Origin: Protopterus annectens
Taxonomy: Eukaryota > Chordata > Ceratodontiformes > Protopteridae
Direction of reading: 5' to 3'
DNA: 64,000 nucleotides
Assembly (NCBI RefSeq): GCF_019279795.1
Contig: NC_056737.1
Coordinates: 1,196,207,146 to 1,196,271,145, forward strand
Below the pieces are notes generated by a model. That model had not been told where the DNA came from. It worked only from the letters and a program-made list of their open reading frames with translations, and did no database searches. Within the stretch, counting starts at the first letter, position 1; each line of letters starts with the position of its first letter. The translations under genes were made by a program, and so were the position numbers. Below, piece after piece: positions 12,113 to 24,724 of this stretch.

Positions 12113-12900
12113 ATCTTTCAAGTGTGATCATTTCAACCCCATCCAGGAGATTGTTCATGTGTAAATGTCTGCACTGATCCTTTCTAAGCCAACCTAGCTT
12201 CCACACACTCCTTGATTTTAGCATGTGAAGTTGGAGGTGTATAGGCCAATGCATCGTAACAGAAATGGTATGTTAATACCTTCCCTGAGCTGTAAATGAG
12301 TTTGGCAGATAATTACTATATCTATAAAGTAATCTGGGGAAAACAGTTTTCCATAATTTATTTATGAATTGATTGAAGTCTGAGTTATCCATTAATCTGG
12401 GAAATTATAGATGTACTGTATTCTGTTGTCTTTTAACAATGTACTGGAAGAAAACTGAAAAGACACACTAATTTCTTTAAAAAAAAACATCCAATTGGAA
12501 ATCTCAAATTAGTAGGAAAGACAGCAAGGACTATCACTATACTATATTAAATTTATTGTAGGTTACTCAGAGGTAATAGCTGCTTGGTCTATGAGGCAAT
12601 GCCTGATCTAGTTCAGCTTGAACGTCAATGATTGAACTAAACGATGGATATAACACTGGGTCAGGGAACCTAATGCTAAAAATAAATACTAGTAATAGAA
12701 AAAAAAAGACAACTGTATTACAAAACACCTTCTGAGATTATGCAATACACTCCCTGTTACACTCAAAGCAAGTGAGGCATTAGTTATTTTATTACACATA
12801 CTTTCTTTACTTGAAAAAAACACATCAAATATTCCTCCCTCTTAGAAATATGCACTTATTTCTCCAATTTTAAAGTTAGAAAAAGATTTTCATTCTTCTT
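12113..12900. other. Unassigned AT-rich sequence
   Basis: No gene or clear repeat is visible. A-runs near 12480 and 12700 may mark old element tails. Confidence 0.3.
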
Positions 12901-12904
12901 CTTG

Positions 12905-13600
12905 CAGGCACATATCTTTGTTAAACATCGATTACAAACTAGTTCTATTTAAGCTAACAGAATTACAAATGTTCTTCCCTTGTTAATTGATCAGGATCAG
13001 ATAGATTTTATAATAACTAGACAATCTTATGATGATATTAAAAGAGCAATTGCACTGATTCTGCTAATAATATGAACAAAGAGTTATCAATAGTCAGGGC
13101 AGATCTAAATAAAGCATCTGATTCTGTTGATTGGTTTTATTTAACTTCTGTACTGGAAATATATCTGATAATTTCACTCACTTTATTAATTATTTTTATT
13201 GGAGTTCCTCTGCCTTTATTAAATTAGGTTCATTTGTTTCTCAACCAGTTAAAATTTTCAAAGTTACAAAACAAGGCCACCCTTTATCTCCATTATTATT
13301 TGCTTTGACAATTAAACCCTTTGCTGATTTTATAAGATCAAATTTATATATAAAAGGGTTTCAAAATTAATGATCATTGTTCTTCTAAAATTCATCATTC
13401 ATCAGATGGTAGTCTATTGAAGATTGGTAATATTGATATATCTCTTGCTCCTGTGATTAAATCATTAATTTTTTAAACCTGGTCAGGATTAAGATTTAAC
13501 AACAGTAAAACAGATATTCTGTTAATTAATAAAGAATCAAATGACCCAATAAAAGGTTTTCATGAGTTTAATAGGAATAAAAAAGCTAAATAAATAATTG
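12905..13600 (+). mobile_element. L1/Tx1-like LINE reverse transcriptase fragment
   Basis: Plus-strand readings give ISLLNIDYKL near 12923, then DQIDFIITRQSYDDIKRA near 12992. At 13131-13370 the reading TKQGHPLSPLLFALTIKPFA is followed by IKGF. These match the RPISLLN, DQxGF and RQGCPLSPLLFALxIEPLA signatures of L1-group reverse transcriptases. The active-site YADD is not preserved (SSDGS lies in its place). The fragment lacks both ends and has several frame breaks. It stops about 50 bp before the second copy of the exon duplication and is not part of that duplication. Confidence 0.8.
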
Positions 13601-13672
13601 GGGATTACATTATCATATAATTGTAATAAAATAATATTGATTAATTATAACTGTGTTTTTCTTCATTTTTAT

Positions 13673-13757
13673 CATAGGTTCATAGGTAAGTACTAGGCTA
13701 GCTGCCATTTGTGGGCCAGTTTAAGCCTAGCTGATTTCCCTTTGTGTTCAAAATAAC
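13673..13757 (-). mobile_element. CR1 3' tail fragment (in duplication copy 2)
   Basis: Same CATAGGTTCATAGGTAAGTA tail as in copy 1. It was therefore present before the block was duplicated. Confidence 0.75.
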
Positions 13758-14398
13758 TTATCCCATTTGTTAGAATGGCCTTACCCATCCATGGTCATTA
13801 CTTATATATTACCCTAATAAGAATAACTGAGATCATACCATACATCATTTTGGGGACCATAATCATGTATAGTTGTTGTTAGCACCAGCTCTGTATCAGC
13901 TGTGGGGTACCCACCTGTGTAATTTCATACAACTGTCTTTCTGTTTTTTTTTTTTTTTTTTTTTTTATTAACTTTTAGTGATGTTGATGTATTTATTGGC
14001 TGTAAACTTTCCTGTTTGGGAACATATATTCATTACCATACTGTAACTGGAAATAGGTGTATTATAAGTTGAGATATTCTGCACTTCAAAAATGATAATG
14101 TCAGCTTCACACTTTTATTTCTGTTAATATACCATCTGTGATATAAAAGGCACATTGTTCTTTCAGCAGGACTGCCATGATCAAAATAAAGAAATAATTT
14201 ATAATTATATGTATGCACATTTGAAAAAGATTATATTAAGGAATTAAGGAAGGTCATCCAGTTAAACAATGTCTCATACTGACTGCTTCTTGCCTTGTGT
14301 TTAAACTAATGTATATTTACATTTGCATATTAACTTCTGCATACTTAGATTTGCATATTAACTAATGCATACTTACATTTGCATATTAATTTCTGTAG

Positions 14399-14464
14399 CC
14401 AGGAAATCATTTGAAGGTACAAAAGAACTAGAAGAGCTGCAAGAACAGCTGAGACAAGGCGTTG
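14399..14464 (+). CDS. Internal exon of an unidentified host gene, copy 2
   Basis: This 66-nt stretch is identical, base for base, to 10607-10672, although the surrounding intron copies differ. It keeps an acceptor (GCATATTAATTTCTGTAG) and the donor G/GTAAGTAT. The nearest branch-point-like TAACTAAT is lost here, but another lies about 40 bp upstream of the acceptor. Phase 1-1 means that including both copies adds 22 residues of the same helix (ELEELQEQLRQ) with no frameshift. Whether both exons are used cannot be told from sequence. Confidence 0.68.
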
Positions 14465-14755
14465 GTAAGTATTGTTCATTTATGTAAAGAGATGAGACAA
14501 GCCGTTGGTAAGCATTGCTCATTTATGTAAAGAGCTGAGACAAGCCGTTGGTAGGCATTGCTCATTTCTGTAAAGAGCTGAGACAAGGCATTGGTAAGCA
14601 TTGCTCATTTATGTAAAGAGCTGAGACAAGGCGTTGGTAAGCATTGCTCATTTATGTAAAGAGCTGAGACAAGGCGTTGGTAAGTATTGTTCATGTATGT
14701 AAAGAGCTGAGACAAGGCGTTGGTAAGTATTGTTCATTTATGTAAAGAAGAAATA
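14450..14755 (+). repeat. 43-bp minisatellite carrying the splice donor, copy 2
   Basis: About six further 43-bp units follow the exon, again each with the exon end and a GGTAAG or GGTAGG donor. The order of unit variants differs from copy 1 (for example a GGTAGG unit occurs only here), so the arrays have evolved separately since duplication. Confidence 0.9.
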
Positions 14756-14922
14756 TATCAGTTGTATTGTTTGCATTATTATTTTATGTTTGTTAAAAAG
14801 GTAAGTACACTGCTCTGAGCACTCTTTTCAGGGATAGCCTGGACTAAACAGGTAAAACAGTTGCATTTCCAGAAAGCCAAGGCAAGGAAAAATAAATGAA
14901 TTATATATTTAACACAGTTGTT

Positions 14923-15374
14923 AATCTCCTTACCTCCACTCATCCACTTACAAGCTATCATTGGACCTATATTGAATGTAGCAATTCTTACTTTGTTTGG
15001 TTTAATCCTAGATTTTGCTCATCAGAGCTATCCCAGGTAACCCAAGCTGGGTAACTAGACCCAGGGCTACTGGGCTTTATGTGTACACAACAGGCCCATA
15101 TTCCACTTATCAATGGCAAATACCCTTACCCATTTCAGGTGGCATTAGCCACCACCAATTAGACCACATGTTTACACCACTGAGTGACTAGCTCTGACAT
15201 GACACTCAGTCTGTTATCAGTGTTCTCCTAGCTTGAGGATACACTGCATTACAGTTAATGTCAAAGCAGTTGGCTTCTACAACTGTTTCCCTTATAGGCA
15301 CCATCTAGACTCCATCCTGTTGACCACAGCTCCATTCTTGTATGAATTTGAGGTGGAAACACTCAGCATATTTT
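14923..15374. other. Unassigned intronic sequence
   Basis: No recognisable gene or element. It begins right where the duplicated block ends. Confidence 0.3.
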
Positions 15375-15520
15375 TGAGAATTGGGGGGATCCCCACAGAG
15401 AAACAGGGATAAACATGCAAACTTCATACAAACACTGGACGGAGGTTAGGATGAAACCTTGAACCTTATGCATGGGAGGTGAAGACCTTAACCACTATGC
15501 TAGCTGGTCTCTTCTTATGT
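15375..15520 (-). mobile_element. Old tRNA-headed SINE fragment
   Basis: On the minus strand the order is a tRNA-like head (GCATAGTGGTTAAGGTCTTC), a B-box-like GGTTCAAGGTTTC, then a body with GAAGTTTGCATGTTTATCCC. The same order is seen in the clear SINE at 56731. This copy is more diverged and has lost its tail. Confidence 0.6.
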
Positions 15521-15822
15521 GCACAATTCATTTGCAAACCAGCAGTGGTGTCACTCAGGGAAGATAAATATAGATAGTAATGATGCAGTATGAGTACATT
15601 ATTTGTACAGTTCAAACAGGGTGACATTTCATTATCAAAACAACAAAGGTGTGATTTAGGAAATGTGAATATAGATGACAATGGTATAGTATATGTTATT
15701 TGTACAATTCAAACAGTGTGATCCTTTGTTTGCAGAACAACAACAGAGAGGCATGTGAAAGATGCACTTAAGTATGGGTGATGATGATAGTTTACAGTTT
15801 AAAGAGCTCAACATGTAGGTTT

Positions 15823-17552
15823 ACAGAAGAGCTAGAAAAGATTAAAGAATGACCAGAAAGTGATGCGTACCTGTGTACAGCATGTACCAAACAAGTGTAC
15901 TAGAGCAGTTTAAAAATAACATTGTATATGTAAGGTGGAACACTTAGATTATTATCTGTAAATAACCTGACAAATGTAAGCTGTTGGGGTAAATTAGAAA
16001 GAGCTACAAAAGATTAAAGAATGACCAAAAAGTGATGCGTACCTGTGTACAGCATGTATCAAACAAGTGTACTAGAGCAGTTTAGAAATAACATTGTATA
16101 TGTATGGTGAAACACTTAGATTATTATCTGTAAATAACCTGACAAATGTAAGCTGTTGGGGTAAATTAGAAAGAGCTAGAAAAGATTAAAGAATGACCAG
16201 AAAGTGATACGTACCTGTGTACAGCATGTACCAAACAAGTGTACTAGAGCAGTTTAGAAATAACATTGTATATGTATGGTGAAACACTTAGATTATTATC
16301 TGTAAATAACCTGACAAATGTAAGCTGTTGGGGTAAATTAGAAAGAGCTAGAAAAGATTAAAATGAACATAAAGCGATGCGTACCTGTGTACAGCATGTA
16401 TCAAACAAGTGTACTAGAGCAGATTAAAAATAACATTGTATATGTATGATGAAACACTTAGATTATTTATCTGTAAATAACCTGACAAATGTAAGCTGTT
16501 GGGGTAAATTAGAAAGAGCTAGAAAAGATTAAAGAATGACCAGAAAGTGATACGTACCTGTGTACAGCATGTACCAAACAAGTGTACTAGAGCAGTTTAA
16601 AAATAACATTGTATATGTAAGGTGAAACACTTAGATTATTACTTGTAAATAACCTGACAAATGTAAGCTGTTGGAGTAAATTAGAAAGAGCTAGAAAAGA
16701 TTAAAATGAACATAAAGCGATGCGTACCTGTGTACAGCATGTATCAAACAAGTGTACTAGAGCAGTTTAAAAATAACATTGTATATGTATGGTGAAACAC
16801 TTAGATTATTATCTGTAAATAACCTGACAAATGTAAGCTGTTGGGGTAAATTAGAAAGAGCTAGAAAAGATTAAAGAAAGAACAGAAAGTGATGCGTACC
16901 TGTGTACAGCGTGTACCAAACAAGTGTACTAGAGCAGTTTAGAAATAACATTGTATATGTATGGTGAAACACTTAGATTATTATCTGTAAATAACCTGAC
17001 AAATGTAAGATGTTGGGGTAAATTAGAAAGAGCTAAAAAAGATTAAAGAATGACCAGAAAGTGATGCGTACCTGTGTACAGCAAGTATCAAACAAGTGTA
17101 CTAGAGCAGTTTAAAAATAACATTGTATATGTAAGGTGAAACACTTAGATTATTATCTGTAAATAACCTGACAAATGTAAGCTGTTGGGGTAAATTAGAA
17201 AGAGCTAGAAAAGAATAAAGAATGACCAGAAAGCGATGCGTACCTGTGTACAGCGTGTACCAAACAAGTGTACTAGAGCAGTTTGAAAATAACATTGTAT
17301 ATGTAAGGTGAAACACTTAGATTATTATCTGTAAATAACCTGACAAATGTAAGCTGTTGGAGTAAATTAGAAAGAGCTAGTGTACAGCGTGTACCAAACA
17401 AGTGTACTAGAGCAGTTTAAAAATAACATTGTATATGTAGGGTGAAACACTTAGATTATTATCTGTAAATAACCTGACAAATGTAAGCTGTTGGAGTAAA
17501 TTAGAAAGAGCTAGAAAAGATTAAAGAATGACCAGAAAGCGATACGTACCTG
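15823..17552. repeat. 172-bp satellite, left part
   Basis: About ten tandem units with a 172-bp period (units at 15861, 16033 and 16205, measured at TGATGCGTACC or its variants). The unit includes GTACCTGTGTACAGCATGTA, AGTGTACTAGAGCAGTTT, AACACTTAGATTATTATCTG and AAGCTGTTGGGGTAAATTAG. Units differ at a few positions, and one near 17380 lacks about 45 bp. Minus-strand open frames here merely repeat the unit. Confidence 0.97.
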
Positions 17553-17699
17553 TTCATAGGTTCATAGGTTCATACTAGGCTATCTGCCCTAGGGCATTTA
17601 TAAGCCTAGCCAGAGTGTGTTTGGCTTTCGCCACCCATTTTAAATTAATTTTGCTATGCCCTTTTCCGAGGTTAGTATACTGTGCCTCTGTCTAACAGT

Positions 17700-19345
17700 G
17701 ACACAGAAGTGATACCCGGAGTAAACCTACGATCCCCCATCCACTCATCAAGATTCCTCTTGAAGAGAGTCAATGAGGCACTCTGCCTAACCTGGAATGG
17801 GATTTTATTTCAGAGTGAAGGGAGCGTCTGGGTTATGATTCTGTCCCTCCAGCATGTCCTATTTATTTCAGTGCTGAGGTTCAAGTCTCTCGAGCGTGTA
17901 GCTCAATGGGATTTGGATTTTCTGAGGTGCAGCATGTCCATTAATTCCGGGTTGGACATGGCTTTATACGTCAGGCACAGATCGCCTCTGACCAGGTGGT
18001 ATGCCACTGAGTAGAGCTGGAGTTTCTTTAACCGGGCAGCATATGGCATCTGTTTGAGCCCTATGATCCTCTTGGTGAGGTACTTTTGGGGTCTTTCCAG
18101 TTGCTGCAGGTGTCTGGTAAGGTACATCCCAAAAGGGGCATTATACTCAACTATGGGCCTGATGAGGGATGAGTAAAGAGGCATGAAGACCTCCCCTGAT
18201 CTAGATGTGAATCCCTTCATGATTAGGTGGGCTATATAAAATGTTTTTCTAACCACTTTGGCCACGTGGTTGTCAAATGAGAGATTGCTATCAACTTGGG
18301 TCCTCAGGTCCCTAATTACTTCTTACGTACTTAATGGATTACCACTTATGTGGTAATTTGTGGGCATGCCAAAGGGGATGACTATACACTTTTTGGCATT
18401 TAGCTTGAGGCCATGGCTCTGGCACCAGTTGTCTGTTTCTATGAGGCCCTTTTGGAGGATGCTTGTGTCGGCTGGAGAGTCGATTATGGCTCCCAGTTTG
18501 CAGTCATCTGCGAACTTGGTCAGCCACAGTCCTTCCATGTTGGCCTATACCTCTGAGAAATATATACTGAACAAGGGAGGTCCCAGGACTGAGCCTTGTG
18601 GGACACCACTTGTAACTGGTTTGGAGTCTGACATGGCTCCAGCAATTCTAACCATGTGGGTTCTGTCCTTGAGCCAGTTTGCAACCCATCTAGTGACACA
18701 GGGGTTTACATTTAAGCTGGTGAGCTTATCTATAATGCCCGAGTGGGGTATTGTATTGAAGGCTTTTGCGAGGTCCAGGTAGGCTGTGTGGACCACCTTC
18801 CCCTCGTCAATGGCCTTGGTGACTGTTTCAAAGAAATCTATCAGGTTTAAGAGGCAGGATCTGCCCTTAACAAAGCTGAACTGGGTAGGATCCAGAGTCT
18901 GTAGGTCCCCAATATCTTTATTTATAAAGTCCATGATGATCCTTTCCATAGCTTTGCAGACCAAGCTAGTCAGGCTTATGGGGCGATAGTTTCCAGGATC
19001 CGTTGAGGCACCACCTTTGTGGAGAGGGACCACCATTGCTGTACGCCACTCTTTGGGTACATATCTTGTAGTAAGGCTAAGACTGAACAGTAGTTTTATG
19101 TTTGGGTTTAGCTCTTCTTGGAGTTCATGTAGGATGCAGCCCAGGACACCGTCTGGTCCCATTGATGCTGTGTTTTTTGCTTTGGAGAGCGCAGCTCTTA
19201 CCTGAGCATCTGAGATGTCATGGGGGCAGCACTCTGCTGGGATAGATATTTGCCCTTTTGGTGGGGGGAGGGGAAGTTTGGGCTGAACCTGTCAGCTAGG
19301 ATGTTGGCAATGTCTGTGGGTTCGGTGTATTTTTTGTCATTTTGG
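17700..19345 (-). pseudogene. CR1 'A' ORF2: reverse transcriptase and C-terminal domain
   Basis: The minus-strand RT begins MGPDGVLGCILHELQ near 19162 and continues PLHKGGASTDPGNYRPISLT, TQFSFVKGRSCLLNL, AYLDLAKAFNTIPHSG (motif A, first aspartate kept) and SGVPQGSVLGPPLF. A second frame holds TKFADDCKLGAI (motif C, intact FADD) at about 18538-18323. The thumb and tail follow at 18265-17903 with FYIAHLIMKGF and NAPFGMYLTRHLQQLERPQK. At least three frame changes or stops separate these pieces, so the protein is not made. The family's job is target-primed reverse transcription of its own RNA. Confidence 0.93.
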
Positions 19346-19346
19346 A

Positions 19347-20480
19347 CTAATTCTGAGCATATCTGGGAATTCCCACACAGGTTCCTAACATAACTAAAGA
19401 AAGGGAAGCCTTGTGATTATCCTTAGTGTCCTGTGCAATTTTTCTCTCAAAGCTGGCCTTAGACGATTGTATGAGTGCCCGTAGTTTTTTGCTAATACTG
19501 ACCAGAGATGCCTTCCCTTTTTGGGATTTTGCTCTATCATGTAGTAGCTTCCTCCTTCTATTGTATAGTTTGCTTATGGTTGGGGTCCACCAGACAGGAT
19601 GTCTGCCTTTGGAGGATTGGGTCTTGGTTTTATTTGGGATTGCATGATCCATGCATTCCTGAAGGTGTTCATAGAATGCGTTTATAAAGGATTCTGCAGT
19701 CTGGGCCATATTTTCCACAGGCCCGGGGGCTTTGAAGGATTCCACCTCAGTTTTGAGGAGTGTGAAATTTGCTTTAGAGAAGTTTTTCACTGTGATTTTC
19801 TGGGCAGGGGGTGGGGTCGGGATGTGAATATCCAGTGATATTAGTTTATGGTCTGATCTTACCAGTGAGGGATACACTTCTCGTCTGGACCATAGGGTCC
19901 CCATTTTGGTGATGATCAGGTCCAGTATGTTTTCCCCTCTTGTGGGAGTGGTAACAAGTTGTTCCATAGCATTTGAGTTTATAAATTCTAGGAACCTTTG
20001 GGCTAGGGTGTTGGAGCTAGAGTAATGCTCCCAGTCTATGTTTGGGTAGTTGAAGTCACCCAATATAATGGTGTCTGGAGAGACCTTCATATTTTCCAGT
20101 GTTCTCAGGAAGGCCGAGTGGAGTTCCTGGGTTTGAGAGGGTGGTCTGTAGCAGGCTATAAACTGGAAGGCAATTTTACCCACTGTTAGTTGCACATGGA
20201 TAGTCTCTGATGCTTCGTGCTGTGCCATCAACATGGAGGTGTGGGTATCTTTGACGAATATTGATACTCCCCCTCCTTTTGTGGTTCGGTCCAAGTTTTG
20301 GGGCCAAAAAGCATGGTATGAGGTATAACCTGGTGGTGCTGGGGTGCTCTTGGGAGCCTTGAACCAGGTTTCTGTTACTGCACAGATATCGATGTTCTCC
20401 ATGCTAAGGAGAGTTTCAAGTGCATGCATCTTGAGGTTTAGACTTCTGGCATTGAGTAGCACTACTCTTAGTTTCTTATC
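19347..20480 (-). pseudogene. CR1 'A' ORF2: apurinic-type endonuclease domain
   Basis: An open minus-strand frame of 371 residues holds the whole endonuclease domain. It reads LLNARSL (metal-binding Asn), AVTETWF (catalytic Glu), GGGVSIFVKD, LGDFNYPNIDW (GDFN catalytic pair), TPTRGENILDLI and RSDHKLISLDI (catalytic SDH). All core residues of the family are present. It is followed by a basic linker (WWTPTISKLYNRRRKLL) leading to the RT. This enzyme nicks target DNA to prime reverse transcription. Translation upstream to 20480 continues in the same frame without a stop, so the true start may lie slightly further 5'. Confidence 0.93.
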
Positions 20481-20559
20481 CCTTGTGATACCTATGGAGG
20501 TGGGTTTGTCTTTTGAGCCTTGCCTAAAACAGGCACTATGGGGGTAGCAAGAGCCTTTG

Positions 20560-21366
20560 CCAATATCCGAAAGCCTAGGAATGATAGGTGCAAGCCGTCC
20601 CTAGCGAAGCATCATGGCTTGTCGAGCATGTCATCCCAGGCAGACAGGCATTGGATCCCCTTTGAATGACACCAATTCTTAAGTCACTTGTTGAAATTGA
20701 TCATCTTGTCTTCATATTGTGGCATCATTCTTGGTGAGGGTAAGATGCTACTCAAGGTCAGGGTCATACCGGCCTGGGCTACATGCTCAGAGAGCTCCTC
20801 TATGTCTCTTCTCATGTAGTCCAGGGAGGTACGTCTCAGGTCATTCACACCAGCATGGACAATGACTGAGTCATATTTGTACTTGTCTTGGAGTGATCTG
20901 AGTGCTTGTGTTATGTGGCGGATCCTAGCACCCGACAGGCAGCTCACTGTGACCTTCTCCTTGTTCAGCCTGGTGAGCGGAACGTCAGTGTGCCTGACAA
21001 TAGAGTCACCTATTACAAGTGTATCAAGTGTGTTGTTTAGCCTTAAGGGCTGTGACTGTTCGGCACACTGGCTTTGTGAGCTATGTGTTGCACCTGTTTT
21101 GTTTTGGGGTAGCGGTTGCTTGGGTGTCTGCTTTGGAGGTCTCTGCTGCTTAGGCAGATTTTTATTTAGAGCCTCCGAGTATGTTTTTGTGTGTTTATGT
21201 ATTTGGTTTGCTGTCGTGGTAGGTCTATGTGAGACTGGAATTGTAGTGAGTGTGGTTTCCTTTTCCTCCTGACTGGTTACGCCAGTACTGAGTTGAGAGA
21301 GCTTAGCCTCCAGTTTGGATATATGGTTGCATCTCTCACATGTGTTGGAATTTGTTGGGAAGAGGA
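20560..21366 (-). pseudogene. CR1 'A' ORF1: zinc-binding plus SGNH esterase-like protein, N-truncated
   Basis: Reading minus, the frame starts within NTCERCNHISKLEAKLSQL (second half of a Cys-rich motif and a short coiled coil). A basic, Gln/Pro-rich linker follows, then LVIGDSIVRHTDVPLTRLNK (SGNH block I with the catalytic Ser), VHAGVNDLRR (block III, GxND) and, after a stop near 20684, RDGLHLS (block V, catalytic Asp-His). An ORF1 with an esterase-like domain is known in the CR1 and L2 clades; it is thought to help RNP formation or membrane binding. The first ~24 residues of the longest open frame come from the flanking satellite, not the LINE. Confidence 0.88.
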
Positions 21367-21367
21367 G

Positions 21368-21925
21368 TGTGTACAGCATATACCAAACAAGTGTACTAGA
21401 GCAGTTTAAAAATAACATTGTATATGTAAGGTGAAACACTTAGATTATTATCTGTAAATAACCTGACAAATGTAAGCTGTTGGGGTAAATTAGAAAGAGC
21501 TAGAAAAGATTAAAGAATGAACAGAAAGCGATACGTACCTGTGAACAGCATGTACCAAACAAGTGTACTAGAGCAGTTTAGAAATAACATTGTATATGTA
21601 TGGTGAAACACTTAGATTATTATCTGTAAATAACCTGACAAATGTAAGCTGTTGGGGTAAATTAGAAAGAGCTATAAAAGATTAAAGAATGACCAGAAAG
21701 CAATGCGTACCTGTGTACAGCATGTACCTAACAAGTGTACTAGAGCAGTTTAAAAATAACATTGTATATGTATGGTGCAACACTTAGATTATTATCTGTA
21801 AATAACCTGACAAATGTAAGATGTTGGGGTAAATTAGAAATAACATTGTATATGTATGGTGAAACACTTAGATTATTATCTGTAAATAACCTGACAAATG
21901 TAAGATGTTGGGGCAAATTAGAAAT
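21368..21925. repeat. 172-bp satellite, right part
   Basis: The 172-bp array resumes after CR1 'A' with about three units. It ends in a shortened unit (about 21835-21920) that repeats only the TTGTATATGTATGGTGAAAC to TTGGGG half. Confidence 0.95.
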
Positions 21926-22121
21926 GGTAATAGTGAAATATGAAGAAAACTACATTAAATATTTGCTTAAACTAAACTGATTTTTTTAATTAGTGTTGTT
22001 GAATGCATTAGAAATATCTTCCTTTCTTTGTACATAATGTGCATATGTTAAAATCAAGTATTCCAACAGTCAGAAGGTGAATGATGCTAGCAAACGGTTC
22101 CTCCAGGAATAAATCCAAATT

Positions 22122-22196
22122 AAAAAGCAGGTAAAGGAGGCTCCAGATCATGGCTGTACAGCACATAGAATAGTTTAAAAAAATAACAGTCAAGAA
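22122..22196 (-). repeat. PLE left terminal inverted repeat
   Basis: The reverse complement of 22122-22196 matches 27201-27275 with only a few differences. Shared blocks are CTTGACTGTTATTTTTTTAA, ATGTGCTGTACAGCC and TGGAGCCTCCTTTAC. The inverted copy stops just short of the hammerhead-like motif found on the right side. Confidence 0.92.
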
Positions 22197-22225
22197 GATA
22201 CAGAGAGATTTACAAGATTTTTCTA

Positions 22226-23335
22226 ATGGGCGGGTCTTTGCCTGGCCCAGAGAACATAACAATAATATGAACACTCTAAATACTAATCCTTCTGGTTTAC
22301 AAGCCGATAATCAGCTTCCAGCAACTATGGGCAATCCCATAACTAGTTAAGAGGTGGGGACTGCTGATGCGGCAGTTCAGGTACAAGCCACGCCCCTATC
22401 TGAATCTTCGGTGAGCACTGCTAATACAGCTGGGGAAAAGACCCTTAATGCATGAGTGGAAAAAGGAGTTTGTAGTAAATATGGCGACCAGGAGGCGTAT
22501 CTTCAAGGGGATAGCAGCTGTTTATTATCTGTTGCTTCTACCAGCACAAACTTAACCACACCTTACCTTATTCATTCCACACATTTTCGGGACCGATCTC
22601 AAAACAGGGGATGGATGAAACCGAAGGCTTCCACAGAGGAAGAACAGTCTTTGACAATCAAGAAAATGTGGCAGCATGTCAACAGGCGTTAATATGGAAC
22701 ATTTCCCATCGAATGTTAACAGAAGATGAAACTAATGTGTTAAATACAGGTATGTCTTTCATACCCGAGAGTAAAATGACTGTGGCAGATAATATTTTAG
22801 AACTTAAAACGTTTACATGTAATTTAATGCTGAGAATACAGTTTAATAATATAGATGGGAATACTATTCAAAGTACGACTGAGTAGTTATATTCCAGTGA
22901 ATAATGCTGCTATTGAAACGTTTGAAAAAGCATGCATAAAAGAGATCTATAGTTTGTATGATGAAGGTGCTTCTATGAAATGTTTTAGGAACTTGACTAA
23001 AAGGGAAAGGGCAGCTTTAGATTTTTTGCGTCATGACTATTTTATCTCTGTGAGACCAGTGGATAAAGGAGGACCACTGCTTGTAATGAATTATATTTTT
23101 ATAAAGAAGTTATGTTTAATATGTTGAATGACCCTACATTTTATCAGAAGGTTGATTTTCAGCAGATACATAGAAGCAGCATGCTAATTTGCATATTATT
23201 AGTTTAGAATTGTTTCAATATTTTATTGTGGAAAAAACGGTTGTACCTATCATACAGGGACTTCCCAAGATCCATTAGCACTCAGCATTACCCCCTATGA
23301 GGCCTATTGTATCAGGGAGGGGTTGGAGCATGGAA
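22226..23335 (+). pseudogene. PLE N-terminal and finger region (fossil)
   Basis: The plus-strand reading at 22855-23127 contains NLTKRERAALDFLRHD followed by RPVDKGGPLLVMNY. This corresponds to the conserved (K/R)PADKGG block just before the Penelope RT. Near 23255 the GLPKIH and RPIVSGRG blocks follow. The reading then meets the solo LTR insertion, and FVEHLKPVLRK picks up on its far side at about 24724. The most N-terminal part (22456-22886) has no known domain. It is broken and not expressible. Confidence 0.8.
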
Positions 23336-23340
23336 CCCCT

Positions 23341-24710
<1,370 letters not shown>

Positions 24711-24724
24711 CCCCTAGCTATTTT

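Larger units (their letters stand above)
13651..14922 (+). repeat. Segmental duplication, copy 2 (contains exon)
   Basis: Direct repeat of 9845-11136, about 1.27 kb. It carries the same CR1 tail, a shorter poly-T run (about 22 versus 29), the same exon and the same minisatellite. It has lost one AACTAA just before the acceptor polypyrimidine stretch, and differs at a few other short indels. Confidence 0.95.
17553..21367 (-). mobile_element. CR1 LINE 'A', 5'-truncated, inserted in the 172-bp satellite
   Basis: A 3.8-kb minus-strand CR1. Its 3' end at 17553 is a run of the octamer TATGAACC (seen as TTCATAGG on the plus strand), the usual kind of CR1 terminus. The body carries ORF2 (about 20480-17700) and most of ORF1 (about 21366-20570). 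The 5' end is cut inside ORF1, just before NTCERCN. The insertion splits a satellite unit precisely: GTACCTG lies on the left and TGTGTACAGC resumes on the right at 21368, so little or no target duplication formed. That is normal for CR1. Only a few frame breaks have built up, so it is fairly young. Confidence 0.95.

Noticed and set aside
18360-18782. Open frames on the strand opposite the CR1 ORFs (also 20862-21272 and 33952-34368)
   Set aside because: Antisense shadows of CR1 ORF1/ORF2. They appear at the same place in different CR1 copies and have no independent domain.
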